Source of the DNA: Closterium sp. Naga37s-1
Taxonomy: Eukaryota > Streptophyta > Zygnematophyceae > Desmidiales > Closteriaceae
NCBI GenBank assembly: GCA_947471745.1
Contig: CANJKZ010000013.1
Location: 558,001-622,000, forward strand
Length of the DNA stretch: 64,000 nt
Reading direction: 5' to 3'
The notes under the pieces were generated by a model. That model searched no databases, was not told where the DNA came from, and was given only the letters and a program-made list of their open reading frames with translations. The position numbers were made by a program, and so were the translations under genes. This document shows, in pieces, positions 34,114-45,800 of this stretch; position 1 is the stretch's first letter, and each line of letters begins with the position of its first letter.

Positions 34114-36418
34114 TTAGATGATGCCGATCTTGTTGGCAATGTCCAGAGCATCGTAGTCTGCTGTCAGCCGCACGTACGCCTTCTTCTGTCCGTCAGGCCT
34201 GCCACGTCACAGGGTGACGGATTTGGGGGGAAGAGGAAATCAAAACGTTAGATTGCGAAATTCCAAGTGCAAGCGGCGAACGTCCTTCATTCTGCCATTC
34301 TTATCAAGTCCTTATTATGTCTCTCTTTGCCCCTAAGAGTAGGTTCGACCTCCGGTGGCCTGATGCTCAAGCGATCAAAATTATCTCCTGAATTTCCTCC
34401 ATCAGTGAGCGTTACAGGGATTAAGAAACGAAATTTCGAGGAAAACTGAGCCTTACGGGGATTAAGAAACGAAATCACTTACCTGATGAGTGTGTTGATC
34501 TTCTTGCACTGGATGTCGTACATCTTCCTGACGGCCTCCTTGATCTGCCTCTTGGTGGCCAGCAGATCCACAATGAACACCAGCGTGTTGTTGTCCTCAA
34601 TCTTCTTCATTGCGGACTCAGTCGTCAGCGGGAACTTCAGCACCTGGGAGGGCGAGTAATAACGGGGATAATGACAGAGGGAAAAAGGTACAGAAACGTC
34701 AGAATTGTGACAAAGTTGTTTCCAAACATTTTCTTCATCCACTACTGCGTGGACAATAGGACATTCACACCTCATATGAAGGGGAATCAACAAAAACTTT
34801 GGCACGAGAATGTCAGCTACGTAGAGCTTGTCTGCATCCCGCATTCTCTTTAGTGACTGTCAGCATATGCATCCGTGACACTGGGTTATCTGCACTTAGG
34901 AATGGCTCTGTGAAAACGCGTCTCAAAATCTTTTTTACTAGCCGTTTTGATGAACGACAGCTCGGAATGGCTCTGACAAGTCATTCGGAAAATTTATGAA
35001 TCTCCGAGTCCTTATAAGTAGCCGTTCAAGTAATCGGCAGCTTGAAATGCCTCTGACCAGGCGTTCGACAACCGGCGGTCTGAAGAAGTCTCTGACCCGA
35101 CGTTTAAAAAATATCTACGGTCTTCAAGTGCTTGGAATTCGTCGTTCAGGAAAGCAGCGATCGGAGTATCCTGACTACTCTTAGGGATCCTAGAATCGCG
35201 GAATGTCGTGGACCGGTCAGTCAGATGTCTAAGCTATCATCACGTTTGCATCAGACGTCCTATTGACGACATAATTAACGACTAGCCTGAATTCCACTGG
35301 CCAGAAAGTGACGATCCTTTCAGGAGCACCGGCGCCTACTCCTAGTCGTCGGAGAACCTCTCGTGATGGAAGCGAATGGAGGCGATCTCCATCTGCTATT
35401 CGAACAGTCAGCGTCAGCAACACGTAGCGCCATGCGTGCTACAAGAAGCCACTAACCACCTTAGCTAACTTCGCAGAACCTTGAAAAGCATCGCGTGAGA
35501 TATTCGCCTCTCGAAGCTTGTCATCTCCAAAGTGGACAGCACTATTACTACAGAAGGCTGGCACGCCCACCACTGACCTGCTCTTCCCATTTGAACATTC
35601 AGGACGATAGCAAACGATAATACGCAAACCGTAACAAAGGATCATGAAAAGTTCCACTCACCCGGAACTGGTCGAGCTTCTGCATGGGAGGAGCCGAGAT
35701 TCTGGGGTACTTGGGGCTGCGAGCCTTCTTCAGGGTCTTGGGCCGGTGGAAGTGCACGGACGTCCGGACCTTGAGGATCTTCTTCCTGCTCGTCTTCTTC
35801 AGGGCCTTGGCGGCCTTTGCGGCTTGTGCCTTGGCATCGGGCTTGCCTGGTGAAGGGAAAAAGGGGTGAGGGAAATGATATTTGAGTCGACTCAAAGAAC
35901 GTCCGGACCTTAAGGATCTGCTTCCTGCTCGTCTTCTTCAGGGCGTTCGCGGCCTTTGCGGCTTGTACCTTAGCATCGGGCTTGACACATGGTGAATGAA
36001 ACAAGGGTGAGCGAGCCACCGGAAAAAGTTTGACGGGTAAAGGAGAAACGTAGTCTGATTCTGGAATAATCCGCATAACACTGATGTACGTAATGTGAAC
36101 CAGTCGGTTCGATGATGACAATGAACGATACGAGCGGTATCTGTTTCTTCAACCCTAACATTCCGTGCCGCGGATACTAAGAGAAAACTCCGGGAGAAAT
36201 AGCCCGCACGAATCGCATCAACGACCACCTTCAAGGGTCACGGACACACCGGCTGGCTGTAAGAAACCCTAATCCAAAGGCTGGTCACATTCTGCTCAAC
36301 TTTTGCCCTAATTTTCCACCATGATGAATCCACAGTACGATCGAAACCCCAGAACGAAACCGGAAACATCAGACTAGACGGCGGGTAACATTGTCGCGCC
36401 CTCACCTTTGGGCGCCAT
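34114..36418 (-). CDS. RPL23A: 60S ribosomal protein L23a (uL23)
   Basis: Cytosolic large-subunit protein that sits at the polypeptide exit tunnel. Minus-strand exons are 36418-36406, 35846-35662, 34643-34483 and 34198-34114. They close to 147 aa, slightly shorter than the usual about 155. The start is MAPKGKPDAK. Diagnostic blocks are [61 protein letters not shown] and the terminus DIANKIGII. The first exon is only 13 nt. Intron 1 contains AAACCCTAA (36264-36272), a telo-box-like motif often seen in plant ribosomal protein genes. Intron 1 also carries a partial copy of exon 2 (about 35899-35985) separated from the true exon by a family palindrome. Confidence 0.96.
35756..36005 (-). repeat. 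Palindrome-separated duplication of RPL23A exon 2 head
   Basis: About 100 bp of exon 2, its acceptor and flanking intron (35756-35853) recur at about 35899-36000 with point differences. The perfect palindrome TTTGAGTCGACTCAAA occupies 35881-35896 between them. The outer copy has lost the acceptor context (gcttgacacatgg instead of gcttgcctgg). Confidence 0.95.
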
Positions 36419-36896
36419 GGCTACTTCTGCGACTAGACGGTGTGAGAGTTACAAGAGAGGGACCACCCCAGGGCAGAAAGGAAGGTGGAAGAGGGGAGAG
36501 ACTGGGCTTTGAAAACGTAGCTGCTCTGTGCAGTCAGAGAGGCGCAAGCGAAACAATTCCCAAGGGAAGGGGAGGGCGGAGGAGAACATGAAGCAAATTG
36601 ATAGTCAGTACAGTACCGACGGAAACTGAACTGTCGTGACAAGAAACGAGAAGTAAAGTACCGAGGATGATACTCGCACGGTCATTTGGGATTTGCGGAT
36701 GGGCTCTCATCCTTGCCTCAATAAGTTGAAATATCGGAGAACCTCGTGAGTGCAGAAGTACACTAACTGATAGAATACAGCAACGAATACCACTTGAATT
36801 TAGTCAGTTTGTGCACAAAAGAACACACAAACATGAAAAGGCCTGAATTCATATTCACTCTTCCAAGTAGACTATATCATTGTACGGTATATTCAG
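36419..36896 (-). promoter_or_regulatory. RPL23A promoter / HLB1 3' flank
   Basis: 478 bp lie between the RPL23A start and the HLB1 stop, both on the minus strand. It must contain the RPL23A promoter and the HLB1 3' UTR. I see no conserved promoter motif that I would defend. Confidence 0.45.
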
Positions 36897-39800
36897 TTAA
36901 GCAGCGAGAACAGCTGCAAGATCTTCTGACTTCCCTCGCACGTAGATTGTGTACACCAAACGAATTGCATCCACCCACGCATCCATAGAGTCCCAATCGT
37001 CCGCCACCTGCATCAAGCGCACAATAGATGAAACCCAAACATGAGAGGGCACAAGCGAGCAAGGACCAGAAATTGAAACCATCCTAACTTTAAATCAGAC
37101 TTCAGCAACTGCATTTTATGCAGCCTAGCAACTACACTCACCATGTAAAATGGCCCATCTACAGTGTCCAGCACAATGCCTCCGCCAGCCGGCAGGCTGA
37201 GATCAGCACAAGCCTCCACTGACACAATCTGGCCAACATCCACTTGAATCGGTGGAGGCGGCAGTGCAGAAACTCCACCCTCGAGGCTAGACGACAAATT
37301 AGGCCGCCCACCCATCGCCCCGTCTGACCACCTTCCCTCGTCTGACATGGCAGCAGCTGAACCAGGGGTTCCGGCATTGGCAGGCGCGACAGGAGCGGCA
37401 GCAGTGGTGGGAGCAGGTTCAAGCTTTTGGACGATCGAAGCTGTTACAGAGGTCTGGGAGTGGGCTGTGTTGCGGCGGGAGGTCAGGTTGCTGTGGGGTT
37501 GCTTAGGCTCAGGCTTCTTACCCTGGGGGAATTGAGAGGGAAGGATGAAGGGCGAGAAAAAATGGGTCAGGGTGGCAAGTGAGAGGGGAGTGAGAAGAGA
37601 GTGTGAGGGAGCGTGCGGAGAGCGTGAGGAGAGTGTGACGGAGAGTGTGTGGAGATTGAGGAGAACAACTTACACAGCATGGCCCCTAGCAACAGAGACC
37701 CCAACAGGCTTCCAGGCACCAAACAAACCCTTTTCAAGACACTCAAGCACGCACATTTTTCAGCCGCACACAACGAGAGCAGCACGCACCTCCTTGAGCC
37801 GTTCATGGTCCAGCACAAACCAGAGCCTGAGCCACTCCGCATGGGGAGCCAATGAGTTGCCGCCAGGTGGCACTGTGAGGTAGCCGCCCTTGAGATACGG
37901 GAGGGGCAGCTGGGCACGCATGGACATAAGGTGGTGAGAGGGAAAGAAAGGGATGGGGAATTAGTTATGTTACTCCTGATCACTGCTGTGGCAGCTAGAT
38001 AATTTAAGTTTCTTATCTGATGGCATGGCAGTGGCACTGAACTGACTGTTGAGTCGCCTTGAAAATGGCATGAAAAACTTAGTGAAATCACTGCGATGGA
38101 CCTATCATCAGTGGTGGTACACTTATGACAGTGGTAGAATCATATGTGTGAGGTTTAGGATTCCTCTGTTCTTATATAAAAGTGCACGTCCTTGTATGTG
38201 TATGGGCAGGTGCGTGTGCGAGTGCGTGTGCGAGTGTGTGTGCGAGTGCGTGTGCAAGTGCATATGCAACGGAATGTGTGTGTGCATGTGAGGGTGCTTG
38301 GGGAGATGCATGTGCACTTGTGAGCGCGTATGCATGTGTGTGTGCATGTGAGGGTGCTTGGGGAGATGCATGTGCACTTGCGAGCGCATATGCATGTTTG
38401 TGTGCGTGTGCTTGTGCTGTGCGTGTGCCTGAGTGCATGTGTTCTACACAGCTCACCATGGTGCGCACGAGCCGAAGAGCATTGCGGTACACCTGAGTCA
38501 TCCCAATTGTCCAGGCCAGGGGACGATATGCACACACACACACACACGCGGGAAGAAAGGCAAGATTCAGTGAGAGTCGGTTCTTCAGGCACCTCAACGA
38601 TGCAGTGAGAGGAAACATCAGACATGCCCGAAAGTTGCAATGAAAAACGCATCTCGCATATGCATGTGCATATGCATGTGGATGGGGCATGTGCATATGC
38701 ATGTGCATATGCATGTGGAAGGGGCATGCGCATATGCATGGATGTCTCCTCACCTCCTCTCTCCCTCACTCAATTTCTCCCCCCCGAACATCAACTCTCC
38801 TCGTTATCCTTGCTCGCTCACAGGGTGGTTTTTGAGAATTCTCAAAAACCACCTCCTCTCCCCCTCACTCAATTTCTCCTCCCCACACATTCCCTCTCCT
38901 CGTTATCCTTGCTCGCTCACAGGGTGGTCCGATTTGAGCATGTGAGCAGCAGCGATGTACACAGCAGACTGGCTGTAGATTGCTCGGGTGTGTGGTGCAG
39001 TCAGAAAGCAGGCCTCCCTTCTCCCCTCTCCTCTCTTTTGCTCTTTTAACTCCCCACTCAGCACACTCACGGGGTAATCAGCCTTGAGGGGCGTGAGCAG
39101 GAGCGACGTACACAGCGGACTGGCTGTAGACATCGTTGACCGGGTGTTTTGAGACGTCTCAAAACACTTCTTCATACACGTGCTGAGAGTGGCCAGGCAT
39201 ACGGCTACCACCCAGCTCGCACTCTCTCTTCCCCCCTTGCCCACTCACAGGGTAATCAGCCTTGAGAGCATGAGCAGCAGCGATGTAGACAGCAGATTGG
39301 CTGTAGACCTCGTTGGCAGGGTGGGTGGTGCGGTCGGGCATGACCCCCGTCTTGCTCTTCGCCTGCTTCATTGTGTCCTCTGCCAAGCCGTACTGAAGCA
39401 GAGACGACGGGGGGAAGAGGGGAGGGGAGGGGGTGAAAGCAACGAGGGTGGGTGGCAACATAGCATAGGGTGGGTGGTGCGGTCGGGCATGACCCCCGTC
39501 TTGCTCTTCGCCTGCTTCATTGTGTCCTCTGCCAAGCCGTACTGAAGCAGAGACGACGGGGGGAAGAGGGGAGGGGAGGGGGTGAAAGCAACGAGGGTGG
39601 GTGGCAACATAGCATAGGGTGGGTGGTGCGGTCGGGCATGACCCCCGTCTTGCTCTTCGCCTGCTTCATTGTGTCCTCTGCCAAGCCGTACTGAAGCAGA
39701 GACGACGGGGGGAAGAGGGGAGGGGAGGGGGTGAAAGCAACGAGGGTGGGTGGCAACATAGCATAGGGTGGGTGGTGCGGTCGGGCATGACCCCCGTCTT

Positions 39801-42800
39801 GCTCTTCGCCTGCTTCATTGTGTCCTCTGCCAAGCCGTACTGAAGCAGAGACGACGGGGGGAAGAGAGGAGGGGAGGGGGTGAAAGCAACGAGGGTGGGT
39901 GGCAACATAGCATAGGGTGGGTGGTGCGGTCGGGCATGACCCCCGTCTTGCTCTTCGCCTGCTTCATTGTGTCCTCTGCCAAGCCGTACTGAAGAAGAGA
40001 CGACGGGGGGAAGAGGGGAGGGGAGGGGGTGAAAGCAACGAGGGTGGGTGGCAACATAGCATAGGGTGGGTGGTGCGGTCGGGCATGACCCCCGTCTTGC
40101 TCTTCGCCTGCTTCATTGTGTCCTCTGCCAAGCCGTACTGAAGCAGAGACGACGGGGGGAAGAGGGGAGGGGAGGGGGTGAAAGCAACGAGGGTGGGTGG
40201 CAACATAGCATAGGGTGGGTGGTGCGGTCGGGCATGACCCCCGTCTTGCTCTTCGCCTGCTTCATTGTGTCCTCTGCCAAGCCGTACTGAAGCAGAGACG
40301 ACGGGGGGAAGAGGGGAGGGGAGGGGGTGAAAGCAACGAGGGTGGGTGGCAACATAGCATAGGGTGGGTGGTGCGGTCGGGCATGACCCCCGTCTTGCTC
40401 TTCGCCTGCTTCATTGTGTCCTCTGCCAAGCCGTACTGAAGCAGAGACGATGGGGGGAAGAGGGGAGGGGAGGGGGTGAAAGCAACGAGGGTGGGTGGCA
40501 ACATAGCATAGGGTGGGTGGTGCGGTCGGGCATGACCCCCGTCTTGCTCTTCGCCTGCTTCATTGTGTCCTCTGCCAAGCCGTACTGAAGCAGAGACGAC
40601 GGGGGGAAGAGGGGAGGGGAGGGGGTGAAAGCAACGAGGGTGGGTGGCAACATAGCATAGGGTGGGTGGTGCGGTCGGGCATGACCCCCGTCTTGCTCTT
40701 CGCCTGCTTCATTGTGTCCTCTGCCAAGCCGTACTGAAGCAGAGACGACGGGGGGAAGAGGGGAGGGGAGGGGGTGAAAGCAACGAGGGTGGGTGGCAAC
40801 ATAGCATAGGGTGGGTGGTGCGGTCGGGCATGACCCCCGTCTTGCTCTTCGCCTGCTTCATTGTGTCCTCTGCCAAGCCGTACTGAAGCAGAGACGACGG
40901 GGGGAAGAGGGGAGGGGAGGGGGTGAAAGCAACGAGGGTGGGTGGCAACATAGCATAGGGTGGGTGGTGCGGTCGGGCATGACCCCCGTCTTGCTCTTCG
41001 CCTGCTTCATTGTGTCCTCTGCCAAGCCGTACTGAAGCAGAGACGACGGGGGGAAGAGGGGAGGGGAGGGGGTGAAAGCAACGAGGGTGGGTGGCAACAT
41101 AGCATAGGGTGGGTGGTGCGGTCGGGCATGACCCCCGTCTTGCTCTTCGCCTGCTTCATTGTGTCCTCTGCCAAGCCGTACTGAAGCAGAGACGACGGGG
41201 GGAAGAGGGGAGGGGAGGGGGTGAAAGCAACGAGGGTGGGTGGCAACATAGCATAGGGTGGGTGGTGCGGTCCGGCATGACCCCCGTCTTGCTCTTCGCC
41301 TGCTTCATTGTGTCCTCTGCCAAGCCGTACTGAAGCAGAGACGACGGGGGGAAGAGGGGAGGGGAGGGGGTGAAAGCAACGAGGGTGGGTGGCAACATAG
41401 CATAGGGTGGGTGGTGCGGTCGGGCATGACCCCCGTCTTGCTCTTCGCCTGCTTCATTGTGTCCTCTGCCAAGCCGTACTGAAGCAGAGACGACGGGGGG
41501 AAGAGGGGAGGGGAGGGGGTGAAAGCAACGAGGGTGGGTGGCAACATAGCATAGGGTGGGTGGTGCGGTCGGGCATGACCCCCGTCTTGCTCTTCGCCTG
41601 CTTCATTGTGTCCTCTGCCAAGCCGTACTGAAGCAGAGACGACGGGGGGAAGAGGGGAGGGGAGGGGGTGAAAGCAACGAGGGTGGGTGGCAACATAGCA
41701 TAGGGTGGGTGGTGCGGTCCGGCATGACCCCCGTCTTGCTCTTCGCCTGCTTCATTGTGTCCTCTGCCAAGCCGTACTGAAGCAGAGACGACGGGGGGAA
41801 GAGGGGAGGGGAGGGGGTGAAAGCAACGAGGGTGGGTGGCAACATAGCATAGGGTGGGTGGTGCGGTCGGGCATGACCCCCGTCTTGCTCTTCGCCTGCT
41901 TCATTGTGTCCTCTGCCAAGCCGTACTGAAGCAGAGACGACGGGGGGAAGAGGGGAGGGGAGGGGGTGAAAGCAACGAGGGTGGGTGGCAACATAGCATA
42001 GGGTGGGTGGTGCGGTCGGGCATGACCCCCGTCTTGCTCTTCGCCTGCTTCATTGTGTCCTCTGCCAAGCCGTACTGAAGCAGAGACGACGGGGGGAAGA
42101 GGGGAGGGGAGGGGGTGAAAGCAACGAGGGTGGGTGGCAACATAGCATAGGGTGGGTGGTGCGGTCGGGCATGACCCCCGTCTTGCTCTTCGCCTGCTTC
42201 ATTGTGTCCTCTGCCAAGCCGTACTGAAGCAGAGACGACGGGGGGAAGAGGGGAGGGGAGGGGGTGAAAGCAACGAGGGTGGGTGGCAACATAGCATAGG
42301 GTGGGTGGTGCGGTCGGGCATGACCCCCGTCTTGCTCTTCGCCTGCTTCATTGTGTCCTCTGCCAAGCCGTACTGAAGCAGAGATGACGGGGGGAAGAGG
42401 GGAGGGGAGGGGGTGAAAGCAACGAGGGTGGGTGGCAACATAGCATAGGGTGGGTGGTGCGGTCGGGCATGACCCCCGTCTTGCTCTTCGCCTGCTTCAT
42501 TGTGTCCTCTGCCAAGCCGTACTGAAGCAGAGACGACGGGGGGAAGAGGGGAGGGGAGGGGGTGAAAGCAACGAGGGTGGGTGGCAACATAGCATAGGGT
42601 GGGTGGTGCGGTCGGGCATGACCCCCGTCTTGCTCTTCGCCTGCTTCATTGTGTCCTCTGCCAAGCCGTACTGAAGCAGAGACGACGGGGGGAAGAGGGG
42701 AGGGGAGGGGGTGAAAGCAACGAGGGTGGGTGGCAACATAGCATAGGGTGGGTGGTGCGGTCCGGCATGACCCCCGTCTTGCTCTTCGCCTGCTTCATTG

Positions 42801-45800
42801 TGTCCTCTGCCAAGCCGTACTGAAGCAGAGACGACGGGGGGAAGAGGGGAGGGGAGGGGGTGAAAGCAACGAGGGTGGGTGGCAACATAGCATAGGGTGG
42901 GTGGTGCGGTCGGGCATGACCCCCGTCTTGCTCTTCGCCTGCTTCATTGTGTCCTCTGCCAAGCCGTACTGAAGCAGAGACGACGGGGGGAAGAGGGGAG
43001 GGGAGGGGGTGAAAGCAACGAGGGTGGGTGGCAACATAGCATAGGGTGGGTGGTGCGGTCGGGCATGACCCCCGTCTTGCTCTTCGCCTGCTTCATTGTG
43101 TCCTCTGCCAAGCCGTACTGAAGCAGAGATGACGGGGGGAAGAGGGGAGGGGAGGGGGTGAAAGCAACGAGGGTGGGTGGCAACATAGCATAGGGTGGGT
43201 GGTGCGGTCGGGCATGACCCCCGTCTTGCTCTTCGCCTGCTTCATTGTGTCCTCTGCCAAGCCGTACTGAAGCAGAGACGACGGGGGGAAGAGGGGAGGG
43301 GAGGGGGTGAAAGCAACGAGGGTGGGTGGCAACATAGCATAGGGTGGGTGGTGCGGTCGGGCATGACCCCCGTCTTGCTCTTCGCCTGCTTCATTGTGTC
43401 CTCTGCCAAGCCGTACTGAAGCAGAGACGACGGGGGGAAGAGGGGAGGGGAGGGGGTGAAAGCAACGAGGGTGGGTGGCAACATAGCATAGGGTGGGTGG
43501 TGCGGTCCGGCATGACCCCCGTCTTGCTCTTCGCCTGCTTCATTGTGTCCTCTGCCAAGCCGTACTGAAGCAGAGACGACGGGGGGAAGAGGGGAGGGGA
43601 GGGGGTGAAAGCAACGAGGGTGGGTGGCAACATAGCATAGGGTGGGTGGTGCGGTCGGGCATGACCCCCGTCTTGCTCTTCGCCTGCTTCATTGTGTCCT
43701 CTGCCAAGCCGTACTGAAGCAGAGACGACGGGGGGAAGAGGGGAGGGGAGGGGGTGAAAGCAACGAGGGTGGGTGGCAACATAGCATAGGGTGGGTGGTG
43801 CGGTCGGGCATGACCCCCGTCTTGCTCTTCGCCTGCTTCATTGTGTCCTCTGCCAAGCCGTACTGAAGCAGAGACGACGGGGGGAAGAGGGGAGGGGAGG
43901 GGGTGAAAGCAACGAGGGTGGGTGGCAACATAGCATAGGGTGGGTGGTGCGGTCGGGCATGACCCCCGTCTTGCTCTTCGCCTGCTTCATTGTGTCCTCT
44001 GCCAAGCCGTACTGAAGCAGAGACGACGGGGGGAAGAGGGGAGGGGAGGGGGTGAAAGCAACGAGGGTGGGTGGCAACATAGCATAGGGTGGGTGGTGCG
44101 GTCGGGCATGACCCCCGTCTTGCTCTTCGCCTGCTTCATTGTGTCCTCTGCCAAGCCGTACTGAAGCAGAGACGACGGGGGGAAGAGGGGAGGGGAGGGG
44201 GTGAAAGCAACGAGGGTGGGTGGCAACATAGCATAGGGTGGGTGGTGCGGTCCGGCATGACCCCCGTCTTGCTCTTCGCCTGCTTCATTGTGTCCTCTGC
44301 CAAGCCGTACTGAAGCAGAGACGACGGGGGGAAGAGGGGAGGGGAGGGGGTGAAAGCAACGAGGGTGGGTGGCAACATAGCATAGGGTGGGTGGTGCGGT
44401 CGGGCATGACCCCCGTCTTGCTCTTCGCCTGCTTCATTGTGTCCTCTGCCAAGCCGTACTGAAGCAGAGACGACGGGGGGAAGAGGGGAGGGGAGGGGGT
44501 GAAAGCAACGAGGGTGGGTGGCAACATAGCATAGGGTGGGTGGTGCGGTCGGGCATGACCCCCGTCTTGCTCTTCGCCTGCTTCATTGTGTCCTCTGCCA
44601 AGCCGTACTGAAGCAGAGATGACGGGGGGAAGAGGGGAGGGGAGGGGGTGAAAGCAACGAGGGTGGGTGGCAACATAGCATAGGGTGGGTGGTGCGGTCG
44701 GGCATGACCCCCGTCTTGCTCTTCGCCTGCTTCATTGTGTCCTCTGCCAAGCCGTACTGAAGCAGAGACGACGGGGGGAAGAGGGGAGGGGAGGGGGTGA
44801 AAGCAACGAGGGTGGGTGGCAACATAGCATAGGGTGGGTGGTGCGGTCGGGCATGACCCCCGTCTTGCTCTTCGCCTGCTTCATTGTGTCCTCTGCCAAG
44901 CCGTACTGAAGCAGAGACGACGGGGGGAAGAGGGGAGGGGAGGGGGTGAAAGCAACGAGGGTGGGTGGCAACATAGCATAGGGTGGGTGGTGCGGTCGGG
45001 CATGACCCCCGTCTTGCTCTTCGCCTGCTTCATTGTGTCCTCTGCCAAGCCGTACTGAAGCAGAGACGACGGGGGGAAGAGGGGAGGGGAGGGGGTGAAA
45101 GCAACGAGGGTGGGTGGCAACATAGCATAGGGTGGGTGGTGCGGTCGGGCATGACCCCCGTCTTGCTCTTCGCCTGCTTCATTGTGTCCTCTGCCAAGCC
45201 GTACTGAAGCAGAGATGACGGGGGGAAGAGGGGAGGGGAGGGGGTGAAAGCAACGAGGGTGGGTGGCAACATAGCATAGGGTGGGTGGTGCGGTCGGGCA
45301 TGACCCCCGTCTTGCTCTTCGCCTGCTTCATTGTGTCCTCTGCCAAGCCGTACTGAAGCAGAGACGACGGGGGGAAGAGGGGAGGGGAGGGGGTGAAAGC
45401 AACGAGGGTGGGTGGCAACATAGCATAGGGTGGGTGGTGCGGTCGGGCATGACCCCCGTCTTGCTCTTCGCCTGCTTCATTGTGTCCTCTGCCAAGCCGT
45501 ACTGAAGCAGAGACGACGGGGGGAAGAGGGGAGGGGAGGGGGTGAAAGCAACGAGGGTGGGTGGCAACATAGCATAGGGTGGGTGGTGCGGTCGGGCATG
45601 ACCCCCGTCTTGCTCTTCGCCTGCTTCATTGTGTCCTCTGCCAAGCCGTACTGAAGCAGAGACGACGGGGGGAAGAGGGGAGGGGAGGGGGTGAAAGCAA
45701 CGAGGGTGGGTGGCAACATAGCATAGGGTGGGTGGTGCGGTCGGGCATGACCCCCGTCTTGCTCTTCGCCTGCTTCATTGTGTCCTCTGCCAAGCCGTAC

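Noticed and set aside
38172-38769. His/Ala/Thr-rich ORFs of about 200 aa
   Set aside because: Translation of GT-rich tandem repeats in an HLB1 intron.
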